From assembly GCA_963402885.1 (NCBI GenBank), contig OY727098.1, positions 19,020,717 to 19,084,716 on the forward strand: a DNA stretch of 64,000 nt. The letters run 5' to 3'. This DNA is from Antedon bifida. Taxonomy: Eukaryota > Echinodermata > Crinoidea > Comatulida > Antedonidae. Both the position numbers and the translations under genes were made by a program. Every line of letters starts with the position of its first letter. The first letter of the stretch is position 1. Positions 38,701-50,600 of this stretch are shown piece by piece. The notes under the pieces are model-generated. The model did no database searches and had not been told where the DNA came from. It saw only the letters and a program-made list of their open reading frames with translations.

Positions 38701-41700
38701 TCACCAATGTCTAATGCATTCCCAACGCATGGCACAACTCCTTGTACAGAGCAATGTGTCGGCGGTTCAATATCAACCATTACATTCACATACATAGTTA
38801 TACTTTGTCCTTTATAATATTCACGTTCAGTAAGATCACCAGTAAGTGAAAAGTTCTTCAGGTGAAGATATCCACCATTTGTCGAATCTGCTGTTAAGAT
38901 CAAACTAAACCCACTCAACGATATTAGTGTCGTTAATTATTTTCATTAAGAATAATTATACGTATTGGTTAATTGTATAGCTACTACGAAGTAGCTTTGT
39001 GTGGTGTAGATAAGTCAATTGATTAGATGTTTTGCCCTACTCTGACTTGCATCAGAAAACACAATTACATTAATATACTTACTTTATTTGTTTATTGAGA
39101 GGTTTAAATAATACACAATGGTCTGGCGTAAAAGATGGGTCTTAGTGCCAACCACAAATTCATAAAGTCTACTGATAAACATTGTTTTATTCAACACTTA
39201 TATTAATCTGTCATCGTAGATTCTTTTCAAACTGCTGGTCACATTTTGAACGATATCTTTACTATATTGTGTTAACTCTCCTTTGTTATTACAAATGTTT
39301 GTTTTTTTGACAAAAATAAGTAAAAATACCAAAATAACCTACAAAACTATTAATATTACCTAATATGATTGACAGTTTTGAAGTATTGCGCACATTGGTA
39401 ATCAAGGAAGCCCAATAGCTAATAATAGCTTATTTGCATAATTCAGTAGGCTCTATATCAAATCCGGAATAAATACTGTAGGCCATACCTGTCACCGTGT
39501 CGAAGTTGTTCATTCAAATGTCCAAAGGCATCACAGGAATATAGTCCTTGCTTTGGATTGTCTAGACCAATGTTACCACCGCAATTCATATTTCCACTTC
39601 CAACAGCTTTATCTTCTACAAATAAAAATAAAACGTATATAAAGCACCTATACTGATTTTTAGATTAATCTTACTATTTAATATCTTATTTAACATATTA
39701 ACGATTAATCTTATTTTATTTAAATGATCTAAAAAATGTAGGGTGGCCACTTTCAGCCGCACTGACTAAATACTATAACCAGATACTAATTTACTAGGTA
39801 AAGGAATATCTATTATATTAAATGATTATGCATCATTCTATCATTATATTATTAGATATACACATACATAAATAAAATAAATACAAGTACAAAACTCTCA
39901 AGACTCTCTTAACTACAATTATATACTGTATTATCAAAGCTGTGCAGAACCATAAGAACACTTCTCTCACCTCGAATATGTTTCCAATAAAAAGAAGAAG
40001 ACGTAATACCAACTCTGTAATCGTAGATATAATATGGAAATGGATATTCATCCGACGAAGGACCAGAAAAGCTCGTTTGCCAATTGATGGAAAATGCATT
40101 ACCGTCAACTGATGAATAGCTGTATGTGTGTGACGCAGTTGAATACACGCAAGGTATGTCAATGGAAGATATTCCATTGAGTTGTAGAGATATTGAACAG
40201 TTTGTTACTTTTGGTGGCACAGTGACTGTAAATTAGGATATCAGAAAGTAAGTATTTAAGGAATTTGTGTTTGATTCTAAAAAAACATAATTTGTTAAAT
40301 CATCCATATCATACCAGTAACAAATAATGCACAATTATATATTGGTAATGTTCGACAATTATTCACTTATATTCATTATTTTGGGGGAAATTTTGTTCCA
40401 TGTGATTTCAGGAATCCAAATAACATCATTACATACACTACAAAATGTATCTTATTAATTCCAAATTAACGTGTTACTGAAATATGAATTTTGATTTTCC
40501 ATAGAATACAATAACTTACTGTTCATGCAATTGTCTTTGTCATCGAACTCGAAATCACAGTAACATTTATACGTATCATCACCTATGAGACCACAAGTAC
40601 CCGGATAACACGACTTGCTATCACTTCTCAATGAACACGTTCCTTTAAAATAATATCGAGTAAATGACTAGTTGATCCTCAATAGATTTAGAAAAAAGCA
40701 AGGCCATATACATGGCTGCAGTCGCGTGCTCAAGTTAGTGTTTACCGACCAACCGACATAGTGAGCTGTAGAGTCGCGTTGCACGCGATTAAATACACAC
40801 AAAAACACTAAATCGTAATACTGATGCGATGATAGAAAGAATAAAGACAAATAAATGAGAAAAAGCAATATACATCAAAGTTAAACACTTACGTCCGGTA
40901 CACTCGTTGCTACCAGGAAGCGATGAATACCCACTGCAGCAATGATATGTATTTGAATAAACTGTTCTGTACCTAGTGACCGATCGATATGCTTTTCTAT
41001 AATAATTAGACAAACAAGTAGAGTATCAGGAATAAAAGTAGTTTTGTTCCACAATGAATAAGTAAAGGTTTTTGTGTATCAAATTTATACATAATTCCAA
41101 AAAAATAATACAGATGCTGGACATTATAGCCCTACTGTGTAATAATGATAATACTATGCATGGACTTATATGGCGCTTTTAACTTAAGTGAGAAAGTGCT
41201 TGGATTATGGATTAAAAAAATTAAAAGACTGTAATTACAAGAAAATACATGATGATATGATGTCTAATTTGTTAAGAACATGTCGTATATAAGTGAAAAA
41301 AAGGCAAAAATGATTAAAAACCAAGGCCACAATTACACCAAAATAAAAGAAATGACTAATAAACGACACCAACAATACAACATACAAGTATAGCGTTTTC
41401 AGATATTTCCTAAAAAGTTCAACATTTGGCAAAAGTTCGAAAAAAGAAAATGTCATTTGTTCATAAAATTGTCACCAAGATCGTTATTACTGATGAAATA
41501 AATATGCAGTATTTGTATCACCATTAAACTGTGCTATTTGAAAATATTTTCACAACTCACCGGTAACGAGTTCTCCTACAACGGTCCCAACCAAAAGCGC
41601 CACACTTAGTGTATGTCGTATAACTTGACGAATATGACTGGCTGGTGCTGTACACCTCTGATGAACTTACTAGTGTAGTACATACGTTTTTCCTTTATTT

Positions 41701-42090
41701 TGTTACAAAAGAACATGGAAATGTACGTTTATTCATTATTGCTTCTTTTCCCCTTTAATTGAAATTAATTTTTCAAATTCTGTATTTGAAAAGCAGTGTT
41801 AAAAACACAAAGGATTAATAACAATTCAAATAGAAACAGTTGCACGGCATCAGATTCTGAGATATTTAATTTTGTTTAAACACAAAGAAGGGTTTATGTA
41901 AATAGAAAAACAGATCTTCTTTCAAAGTAGTGTGATATGCAAGTATTTATTATTATAAACATAAAATAAAAAAAAATTGTCTTAAAGTTAAGCTCTTAAA
42001 CATTATTACTAACCCATTTGGATTCAAAGTATGCACGTGATTCCATAAAACTATATTGAAAACTACGAGAACCAAGTAACGGAGTGCCAT
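35709..42090 (-). CDS. Gene A: EMI-domain transmembrane receptor, 834 aa
   Basis: Twelve coding exons (minus): 42090-42014, 41692-41561, 40996-40893, 40642-40520, 40225-39971, 39615-39489, 38904-38685, 38255-38066, 37837-37656, 37219-36977, 36686-36532, 36405-35709; all phases agree. Signal peptide MALRYLVLVVFNIVLW. Exons 2-3 form an EMI domain (VCTTLV, WDRC, YR.AYR..TRYRTVY, CCSGY). Exon 4 is an EGF-like Cys module. Exons 5-11 form beta-rich extracellular modules, including a HYR/Ig-like GVYCVILTVDDVAGNTRNARR. Exon 12 holds one TM helix and an approximately 200-residue acidic tail. The tail has YQDV, YETI, YEDM and two YEDI, partly in a 37-39-residue tandem repeat. AATAAA on minus at 35656-35651. 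EMI-EGF receptors such as MEGF10/Draper act in engulfment; a similar role here is inference. Exact family unassigned. Confidence 0.85.
35751..35990 (-). repeat. In-frame tandem repeat in the gene A tail
   Basis: Units of 117 and 111 bp plus a partial third, each encoding (Y/D)DDEYED(I/M)S, an Asn-Arg-Leu stretch, DGSY(E/Q)VSKMSE and K.DCSPG. Unit lengths are multiples of three, so the frame is kept. The paralogue B tail has no such repeat. Confidence 0.9.
40697..40797. repeat. Short dispersed repeat, copy 2
   Basis: Same family as 29238-29342, with a short internal deletion. It occupies most of the intron between gene A exons 3 and 4, the position where gene B has two additional coding exons. 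Confidence 0.8.
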
Positions 42091-42404
42091 TCTGTAAAGT
42101 AGAAGTAAAATGGTTAAAGCCAGTGTCACGCAAAATTAGGTTCTATTGTAAAATTAAGTTCCCAACTTAATTTTCCATCCAAGGCGCTAAATTAGAAAAC
42201 TACACGTAAGTTCAGTGTTACATCATATTCAAAATATTATTAGACAGAAAAACTAGTTTATTTTACAAAAATTCAATCTCGTTACAACGAGACACACTTA
42301 TATGTTGATTATTATCTTTATTTTGGGGGGTTTTCAAAATAGAGAAAGTGTGTCAAAAACATTGTGACCAAATTACATCATGTGACCATTGTTTCGATAC
42401 TTCA

Positions 42405-43264
42405 TTTCCTCGTCGGAAAGAGTTTAGTTTCTATAGCTTAAAAGCAGTTTGTTTGCTACTCATATAATATTACAGAAACAATTAGGCCTAATCTGAATGT
42501 TCAAGCCTCTTAGAAGACATAAGTATACAATAAAACAATATTATAAAACGTACTATATTGGCACCGTACGGATTTTGTACAATATAAATATAAGTCGTCT
42601 TTATACGAGGGCTCTTTGTAACTTGAGAATCAGGTAATAATACGGCTCAGTCAAATTTAACCATTTTAGTTTATACATAGTTGAACTTACCAAAATCAGA
42701 TCGGCTAATTTTCAGCTTAGAAACTTGAGTAAAAGAAACTGAAGTAGAACATTGATACCACTGGATGTAGACACTACATTTTACGACGAGGGAATGAAGC
42801 ATCAATCAATACATAAAATGCTAATAATGTTAATAATTTGTGTTTATATAAACAATAGGCCTACATTATTGTCAACAAATGATATCATTAGGTTAATGTT
42901 TCGAAACCTTACTTCCTCGTCGAAAAGAATTAGTTTAAATAGCATAAGGATTTATCAAATAAATAATATGAGTAAACGTACATTACATAAATTTGTCTAT
43001 TAAGTCTAGTCTATCAAGAAATTCATGTAGTAACATAGCTCATTAAACGTCATTCTAAACTAGTTGATAAACCAATTCTGATCAGAGAATTAAATGGCTA
43101 ATATTGTTGGTTAAACAGTTTACTACTCACCATATGAGATTAGGTAATTTCCAGCTTAGTTTGAAACCTGCAGACCTGACAAATGTATGTAATCCACTGA
43201 AACACGGTATGTAAAATCGAAACCACCGGATGTACAAACGAATGGTTTTTCCAACGAGGAAATT
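42405..43264 (-). promoter_or_regulatory. Gene A reiterated 5' exons and promoter motif
   Basis: Two related non-coding exons end at strong donors, 43131 (GTGAGT) and 42691 (GTAAGT), and share an AGCTTAG / AGCTGGAAATTAC-like core. A motif close to TTTCC-GACGA-GGAAA occurs at 43246-43264, 42913-42926, 42779-42793 and 42405-42419, two of these about 90-115 bp upstream of the donors. TATATAAAC-like sequence is at 42843-42852. The arrangement suggests tandemly duplicated promoter/first-exon modules. Transcript data are absent, so exon starts are unknown. Confidence 0.45.
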
Positions 43265-44439
43265 ATTATATGCTGCTTCAACAGTCATATGTAACATTAC
43301 CTGATTGGAAGTTTCTAAAAAGAACCCCTAATGGGGACACTTCGGGACCCATAATTTGGATGTCCCGTGATTGGCCGCAGGTGTTATACTAATAATAATA
43401 ATTATAGTATATTTCCCCTTGTATATTTCACGAGAAAGTTTCCCCTTAAAAGAAATGTCAAAGGAGGCGTTCTACGTAATTAAGAACAAATAGAATATTT
43501 AAATTGAAATGAATAAAGGTGGTAGTTAACCACAAAAGATAAAAAAAAAACAAAAAACAAATAGAATATTTTATTATTAAATGATTTCAAGGCTACATAA
43601 TGTGTTATAATATATTTCCCCTTGTGTATTTCCCCTTAACAGAAATGTCCCATGAGTAGAGATGTCTCAAATGATTATTGAATGGTTTCAAGGCTACATA
43701 ATGAAAAAGACAACGATGCAGAGTAGGCTACATTGTCAACTTCATATCCATAAAATGTCCTTAATTGCTCCTTCCATTTGTTTTTACATTATTAATAGGT
43801 CTATCTGTTCAATATTCAAAGCTTAGTTTCTATAAAAATCACTACTCTGTATGTACTCTGTATGGCCGACAGCTATCTCCGACTTTATTGTATCAATATG
43901 GTACTACAGTACGCATGCGCATTGTCACCAAAACAACAACAACGTCCCGTTCTTAGACGTCCAGTTAAAAATACTTCTGGTTTTGTGAAAGCAGAAAGGG
44001 CAAAATGCATTAAAACATAAGCCTACCTAGCTTGTGGTCCGGACACTATGGTACCGTTGGATGCATTCTCACAGTACAACCCACTTTTCTTAACTTACAT
44101 ACATTGCTTTTCATTCTGATGTCTTTGAATTCCTGTAGACTTTTGTCGTAGAGACAACAATTTACGGAATTTATTTAGAAGTTGGTCGCTGCCATCATCG
44201 CGAAATTTGTGGACGAAAAAACAGACGAGGAGACTCCCACCGCGACTGAAAGTCAGTGTTTGATCCTAGTAGTTACGATTTAACAAAAATGTGATATTGA
44301 TTCATTTACTATTTTAATACAACTTGTAATTCGTTTATATACAGGAGTTTAACTTACTTTCAAGTTAGGAATCATATATTACGTTTTTTGATGAAATAAA
44401 CACAATGTCTATGACATTGTAGTACACTGGTGTTAATAT
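43265..44439. other. Intergenic spacer between genes A and B
   Basis: Contains repeated TTTCCCCTTGT.TATTTC phrases (43415-43630) and an NRF1-like TACGCATGCGCA at 43910-43921. No exon recognised. Confidence 0.5.
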
Positions 44440-44554
44440 CTGCCTACACTATCAAACTAGTTTTACAAAAAAAAGTGTGATGTGCCCAAATATGGTAGTA
44501 ATATGACATGGGCACATCACATTTTTGTCACATAAAGTTTGATAGTGTAGACAG
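44440..44554. mobile_element. Palindromic MITE
   Basis: Outer inverted repeats CTACACTATCAAACT / AGTTTGATAGTGTAG and inner GTGATGTGCCCA / TGGGCACATCAC make nearly the whole 115 bp fold on itself. No clear target duplication seen. It sits just downstream of the gene B stop codon. Confidence 0.85.
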
Positions 44555-44629
44555 AGCTTAAGAGATTTGATTTTCAACTATTTGGTATGGTATGTAGACT
44601 CAGCTTTAAATCCGAAACATTCGTATTCG

Positions 44630-47600
44630 TCACCATCTTTTTAGGCCTTTCGTAAACCTGATGTATAGTATAGATTTCCCTTTCTTCCTAATAGAAGGTT
44701 GACCAGGATTAGCGACTTCGTAGATATCATCATCTGCTGTACATTTTTCGGCAATATCTTCGTAACAGCTGTCATTTGCTTCACCAACCGTACGTTTGAA
44801 AAAAGATGTCTCGTGACTTTGGTTTGTGTTACTGATGTCATGTTGGTATAAATCCTCATTTTTTTCTACTAAATCGCTTTCAGCTTTGCGTTTATTTCGG
44901 CGTCGCTTCTTTTTATAACGACAGATCAAAACGAGAAGACACACTGCTGCCAGATTAAATATTATCCCACCAGCACCAGCATATATTACACTTTGACTAT
45001 AACATATAAAAAAACAAAAGAAACGCATGTTTTAATATTCTTCTGTACTTTACATATTCAGAGCCTATACGACTTCAGATAATGGCGCTAAATACAGTGG
45101 ATATGCAACTGACTTACAGCGACGATTTCTTTTCTACACCGATTAAATTAACTGACATAAAATCCGTTCTGGTGTTTCCGATGACGTCAGTGGCTCGAAT
45201 CCAAAATTGGTAACTTCCAGATTCTACTTCATCACTGAAGTTAACATCGACAATTGCCTCCTAAAATGCAACGTAATATAATAATAGGCCTACTTTGTTA
45301 ATAATATACAGCAATCAAATATATCTGTTATCTAAGAGTTGCTAATGAACAGAAACATAAGTCATGGTAAGTTAACCTACAAGATCTGGTAAAGTTTTCC
45401 AATCTGGTGTCAATGACGTTTTTCCTTCAATAGCCATTTCTTCCTTTAAAAGTCCAAATTCAAACTTTATAATTCCATTTGCATTTTCAATGGCAGACAA
45501 GGGGCGTCCTGCTGGATGTGCCTCTGAATCGTAAGCTTCCTGGAATGTGACGCCATCATTCGATATAATTGCAAGTAAAATACTTTCGTTCACATGTAGC
45601 TGATTTATGAAGTGACCATTCCATGATAACGTTACCTATTGACATTTTTAAAAGAATTATAGTTACAATTTTATAATAGGCCTATTCAACATTGACAGAA
45701 TATAACGTTATCTACGCTTGTTAGGGCCAATAATTACTCAAATGTAAAATTAATACTATTGTCAAATAAAGATATATCAGTTAGATGAAGAAAAAAAACA
45801 ATAATTGATCCGCCAAAAAATGAAATAACTTACATTTTCAACAACGTTTATGGACACATCAGAGTTATTATTGAATGTCTCTCCATCAATTGTTAAATAG
45901 ATAGAATTATCATCAACGATACTGATTTCACTTTGGTTGTCATAAATAAAACAACGCCGTGCATTACGTGTGTTTCCAGCGACATCATCAACAGTCAATA
46001 TGACACAGTAAACACCTGTATGAAAAGACATATTTAAAAAACAGGACGTTGTTTTGTGAGACTTCTATTCTATATCATTATACTTATTACTAAGATAGGT
46101 GGACACAATGTAAAGTAAACTTTTAGGAAGCTACCGTCTTGGATACAGTACTGTATCCTATTGTAGCTACTCCAGATGTTTCGCGAAACCTATATTTTAC
46201 AATATTATAAATAGTCGAACCATACGGTAAATTTGATGATACAGATGATTGATAACATGTTTTTTTTTGTTCACGGTAGATCTTCTGTTATAGTCAGTCA
46301 GAAAAACACGAGTATTTCGGTACAGTAACACCAACATTCAACTTACCAGGCGATGGAAGCGGCCTAAACGTTACATTATATCCATCGCCACTCTGTGTGT
46401 AATCTAAAAGACCGAAGTCATAATCAGGAATTAAGTTATCGTGTCTGGTTGCCATTTTTAAAACGCGACACTCGTAAGATGGCCGAGCTGTCAATCCAGA
46501 AACATAGTCAACCCATGACGTCCAACGAATATCAACTTCACTCTAGAAGAAATCATAACTTTATCGTAAGTAGGCCCTAAGATTACTATTATTAATATAC
46601 TTTTCCACATTATGACAATTTTACACCCTACTTCATCATGTTTTCAACCGTAAACATTTGAAATTGTTTTTTCTTTATATGATGGAAGATAGTTCTTACA
46701 GATCTTGTATATGGATCTCCAATGTCTAATGCATTCCCCACGCAGGGTACATCTTGTAAAGAACAATGTGTCGGCGGTTCAGTATCGACCTTTACATTCA
46801 CATACATAGTTACAGTTTGTCCAACATAGTATTCACGCTCGTTTCTTTTATTCCCAGAAATTGAATAGTCATAGTTTTTCCGTTCAATATATCCACCATT
46901 TGTTGCATATGCTGAAAATAACAAACTAACAAAGAATAATGTTGTTAGAATTTTGAACTGGAATAAAAATAAAGTAATCTTCGTCTGTAATTACAATGAA
47001 TTAAATGACATCTTACCTGTCTTTGTGTTTAAGTTGTTCACTTAACCTTGCAAACTTTCTACAGTAATGCAACCCTTGCTTTGGATTATCAGGACCAATG
47101 TTAAAATCACAATTAATGTTTCCATTTTCAATAATATTTTCTCCTAACAAACAATTTGGATAGTTAGTGCTTAACAAACAACTGAAATAATGAAATTTCT
47201 AGCAAACACGAAAATATGATCTAGATGCTAGGACTAGGGCCTACTTTTAGTGTACATACACAGTACATTTACTGTACAACACTCACCTCTGGTGTGTTCC
47301 CAATGAAACGAAGATGACGTAATACCAACTCTGTAATCGTAGATATAATATGGAAATGGATATTCATCCAATGAAGGACCAGAGAAACTTGTTTGCCATT
47401 TGATGGAAAATGCTTTACCATTAACTGAGCTGTACATGGGTGACGCAGTTGACAACAGGCAAGGCATGTCACTGGAAGATATTCCTTTTAGTCGCAGAGA
47501 TATTGAGCAACTTGTTACTTTTGGTAGTACACTAACTGTAATTCACAATACAAATACTGTATCAATACTATTGACTAATTAAGCAATTGTAATTAATAAA

Positions 47601-50600
47601 TAGAATAAAACATTTTTAATATAGGCCTAGATAAAAATATTAATTTTCAACATACAAATTACAGTGAACACCAAACAAAATATCTTATTTGATCATAATC
47701 TCCATTCTTGTTTTTCTTTCAAACTTAAAATATAAAAATAATATAACATTTAACATAGCTTACTGATCATGCAATTGTCACCTTCATCAAACTGGATGTC
47801 GCACGAACATGAATCTGATGTGATTCCACAAGTACCCGGATAACATGATCTGCTATTCCTTCTCCATGAACATATTTCTGTAGAGAACATGAACTATATA
47901 TAAGTAATGTTAATGACCTCAGCATTTTAGCTGCTAAAATAGTTTTATATAGGTATGTATATTATATATCTATGTATCTATTAAGATACTCCGAATTAAG
48001 TTCGTTATTATTAAGTTATCATTCATTGGACATTCGTTGTTTCTCCACATACGACAATTTGCCTAGTATCTTGGGAACATTCGTTAAACACAGCATCTCA
48101 TGTGTATCACATGCGGTGTCTCTATCCTGTAAGGTTAGGCCAGGGAAGAGTTAAATTACTGTATTATTGTAATTTAACTCTTCCCTGGTTAGGCTATCTG
48201 TTACCAGGTGATACGTGGGAAACACATGCTGTATTGCGGAATTTTCCTATGATACTAAAGAAATTTAGATGAAGTATGGAGAATCGAAAAGAATACTGAG
48301 GGGTACAGTATATGATTTATAATTAGTTATCCGCTTGGTATACCAAGCGGATAACTCCTTGTAATTGTATGAGATCAATATTTTTTTTCTGTATTATTCT
48401 TCTTTCCTTCCTTCCTTTTTGTGAGTCGTGTTCCTCTAAAATGTGTAAACATAACATTTCATAACTTTGACAACATATGGGCATTTACGTGAAGTTGTGC
48501 ACCTCCTATTTTTGAATGACGTCATAGTTGCGCAACGTGACTTATGCGCAATTTTATGAATTTCAATGATTGATCATAGATTAAAAACCAAAAGTCATTT
48601 AGTATTGACACTTTGACAAAATTTAAGTCATATCAGGGGCAAACTTTCTACGGATTAAAAATGGCATGTTTGACAAGAAGTTACGCGCGCACGCGCATTT
48701 AAAATTTCAAAATGCGCAAAATTAATTTCTAATCAACTTTTTACGCGTTTCTTGTCATTTTGAGCATGTCAAAAATTCCCACGTGCGCGCAATTTTTTAT
48801 GCGCGCGGTGCGCACATAGCGTTAAAAACATATTTTTTTCTCTTGAATTATATTTTTCAAGCCTTTCCCAGTGATTTTGAAAACAATTTAGACCTTTTCC
48901 AGTTTAAATAACGCCATACGAACACGTTGAATTAGACAATTCGTGCGCGTTTTTTATGAAAAAGCTTAAAAAATCGTCAAAATTATGTCTTTTTTTAAAC
49001 AGTCATAGTTTCTAAAGTAAACCGTTAACCGTTTATTTTTATTACAAAATCTAGAAGTTGATGAGTTGTAGATATCGGATCATGCATCAATAAGGCTAAA
49101 AAAACATTGTGACGTCATCGTATGGCCACACGAATGTAAAATATAGGATTTTTGTCTCTTTCGTTATTGCTCATCACATTCAATGGAGCGCATCGCGCTT
49201 ATCTGTATTCCTTTTTCTCCTACATTTATATATTGTGTAGGTCAATCAACTTTCTTTAGCATGAGATAAAAATATTTTAATTTTTATGACGTCATCATGC
49301 CTAAAAATTTTAATTACGTGGGTCATTAATTTCATCTTTACAGTAAATTTTAATCTGTAATAGCTCGTAAGAATAAAATGTGATAATCACGATTAAAACG
49401 TTTTCTGGAAGCTATTGGATTGTAGATACGAATTCATGTAAACATTTTGCCAATCGGATGTTGTGACGTCATCATATGGCCAGTTGAATAAAAAAAGTCG
49501 TATTTTCATATTTTGCGTAATAGTTCATCACATTTAAAAGGGTGCGCATCTATATTTTACGTATTCAAATTTCTTCTACACGTTAATATGTTGTTCCTGA
49601 GATAATTTCCTTCTGAAATTGCTATCTAAGTGTTTCATTTTGATACCGTCGCCATGTTAAAAATTTGAATAAATGGCGGGTCCCGTAATTTCACCTATTC
49701 TACACTGTATGTAATATGTATACAGCTTATACTGTTTGCATGTATATACTATATGACACAAAATTCAGCACTAACAGCATATCATATTCTTCAGTTCTTG
49801 TCATAATGCCATAATCTTTATCTGTGTGCAATATTCCAACGTATGACGTGCACGTGGCGTTTGTCGTGGTGCGGATAACTAACTCGTCAAAGTGACGAGT
49901 TTCATGTCTAGTTTATTCTTTAAAACATCAATAGCACCTTTGTTTATCTTTCAAAGAGGAAGACAATTTATGAAAATTAGGACGCAATAGAAACCTTTCG
50001 ATTTAATGTGTGGAGTGGAGTTGTGGCTTGGTGGTTATGATGCTTGGCTACCACTCCAAGGGTCCTGGGTTCAAGTCCCGTCATATGTCAGGATTTTTTT
50101 AAGGACAAAATTACAACTCCACTCCCAACAAAGACTTGTAATAAGACTTTGTTTATGTAGAGCATCTTGTGTATATGTTTGTCTTGTGAACCTCTGAGGG
50201 TCCCTAATGATCAGCAATTGCTGGATGGATCACCCTCTTTAAATATGGTAAAAAAAAAAATAAAAAAAATGTAATTTTCAACAACGAATCATTCGTTTCA
50301 CTTCAACTGAAACTAAAACGTTTATAATTCACTACATTTATTTAGTTTATTTATTATTTTATTTTATTCAGTTGACAACCAACAGCGATGAAACCGCCTC
50401 TAACAGGTTGAATCTAAACATAATAAACATATCGAACAACAATGGAATCGCAACTCAAAAAGTGATATATAGATATATAGAGAAGGAACTCCGAATATAC
50501 TGTAATAAACTCCTTGTTTGGAACACCATAGACACATCAAACCATGTAGTACGAATTAATTAAACTTACTATTACATTGCCCATTAATTAGTTGATAAGC

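Noticed and set aside
38904..39489. Missing small exon between gene A exons 6 and 7
   Set aside because: An apparent phase conflict disappeared when the acceptor was placed a few codons upstream (before TTTGATC in A and TTTGTTA in B), which is in frame in both paralogues.
50009..50095. tRNA gene suggested by A and B boxes
   Set aside because: The stems do not form a full cloverleaf and the unit continues into a SINE body with an A-rich tail.
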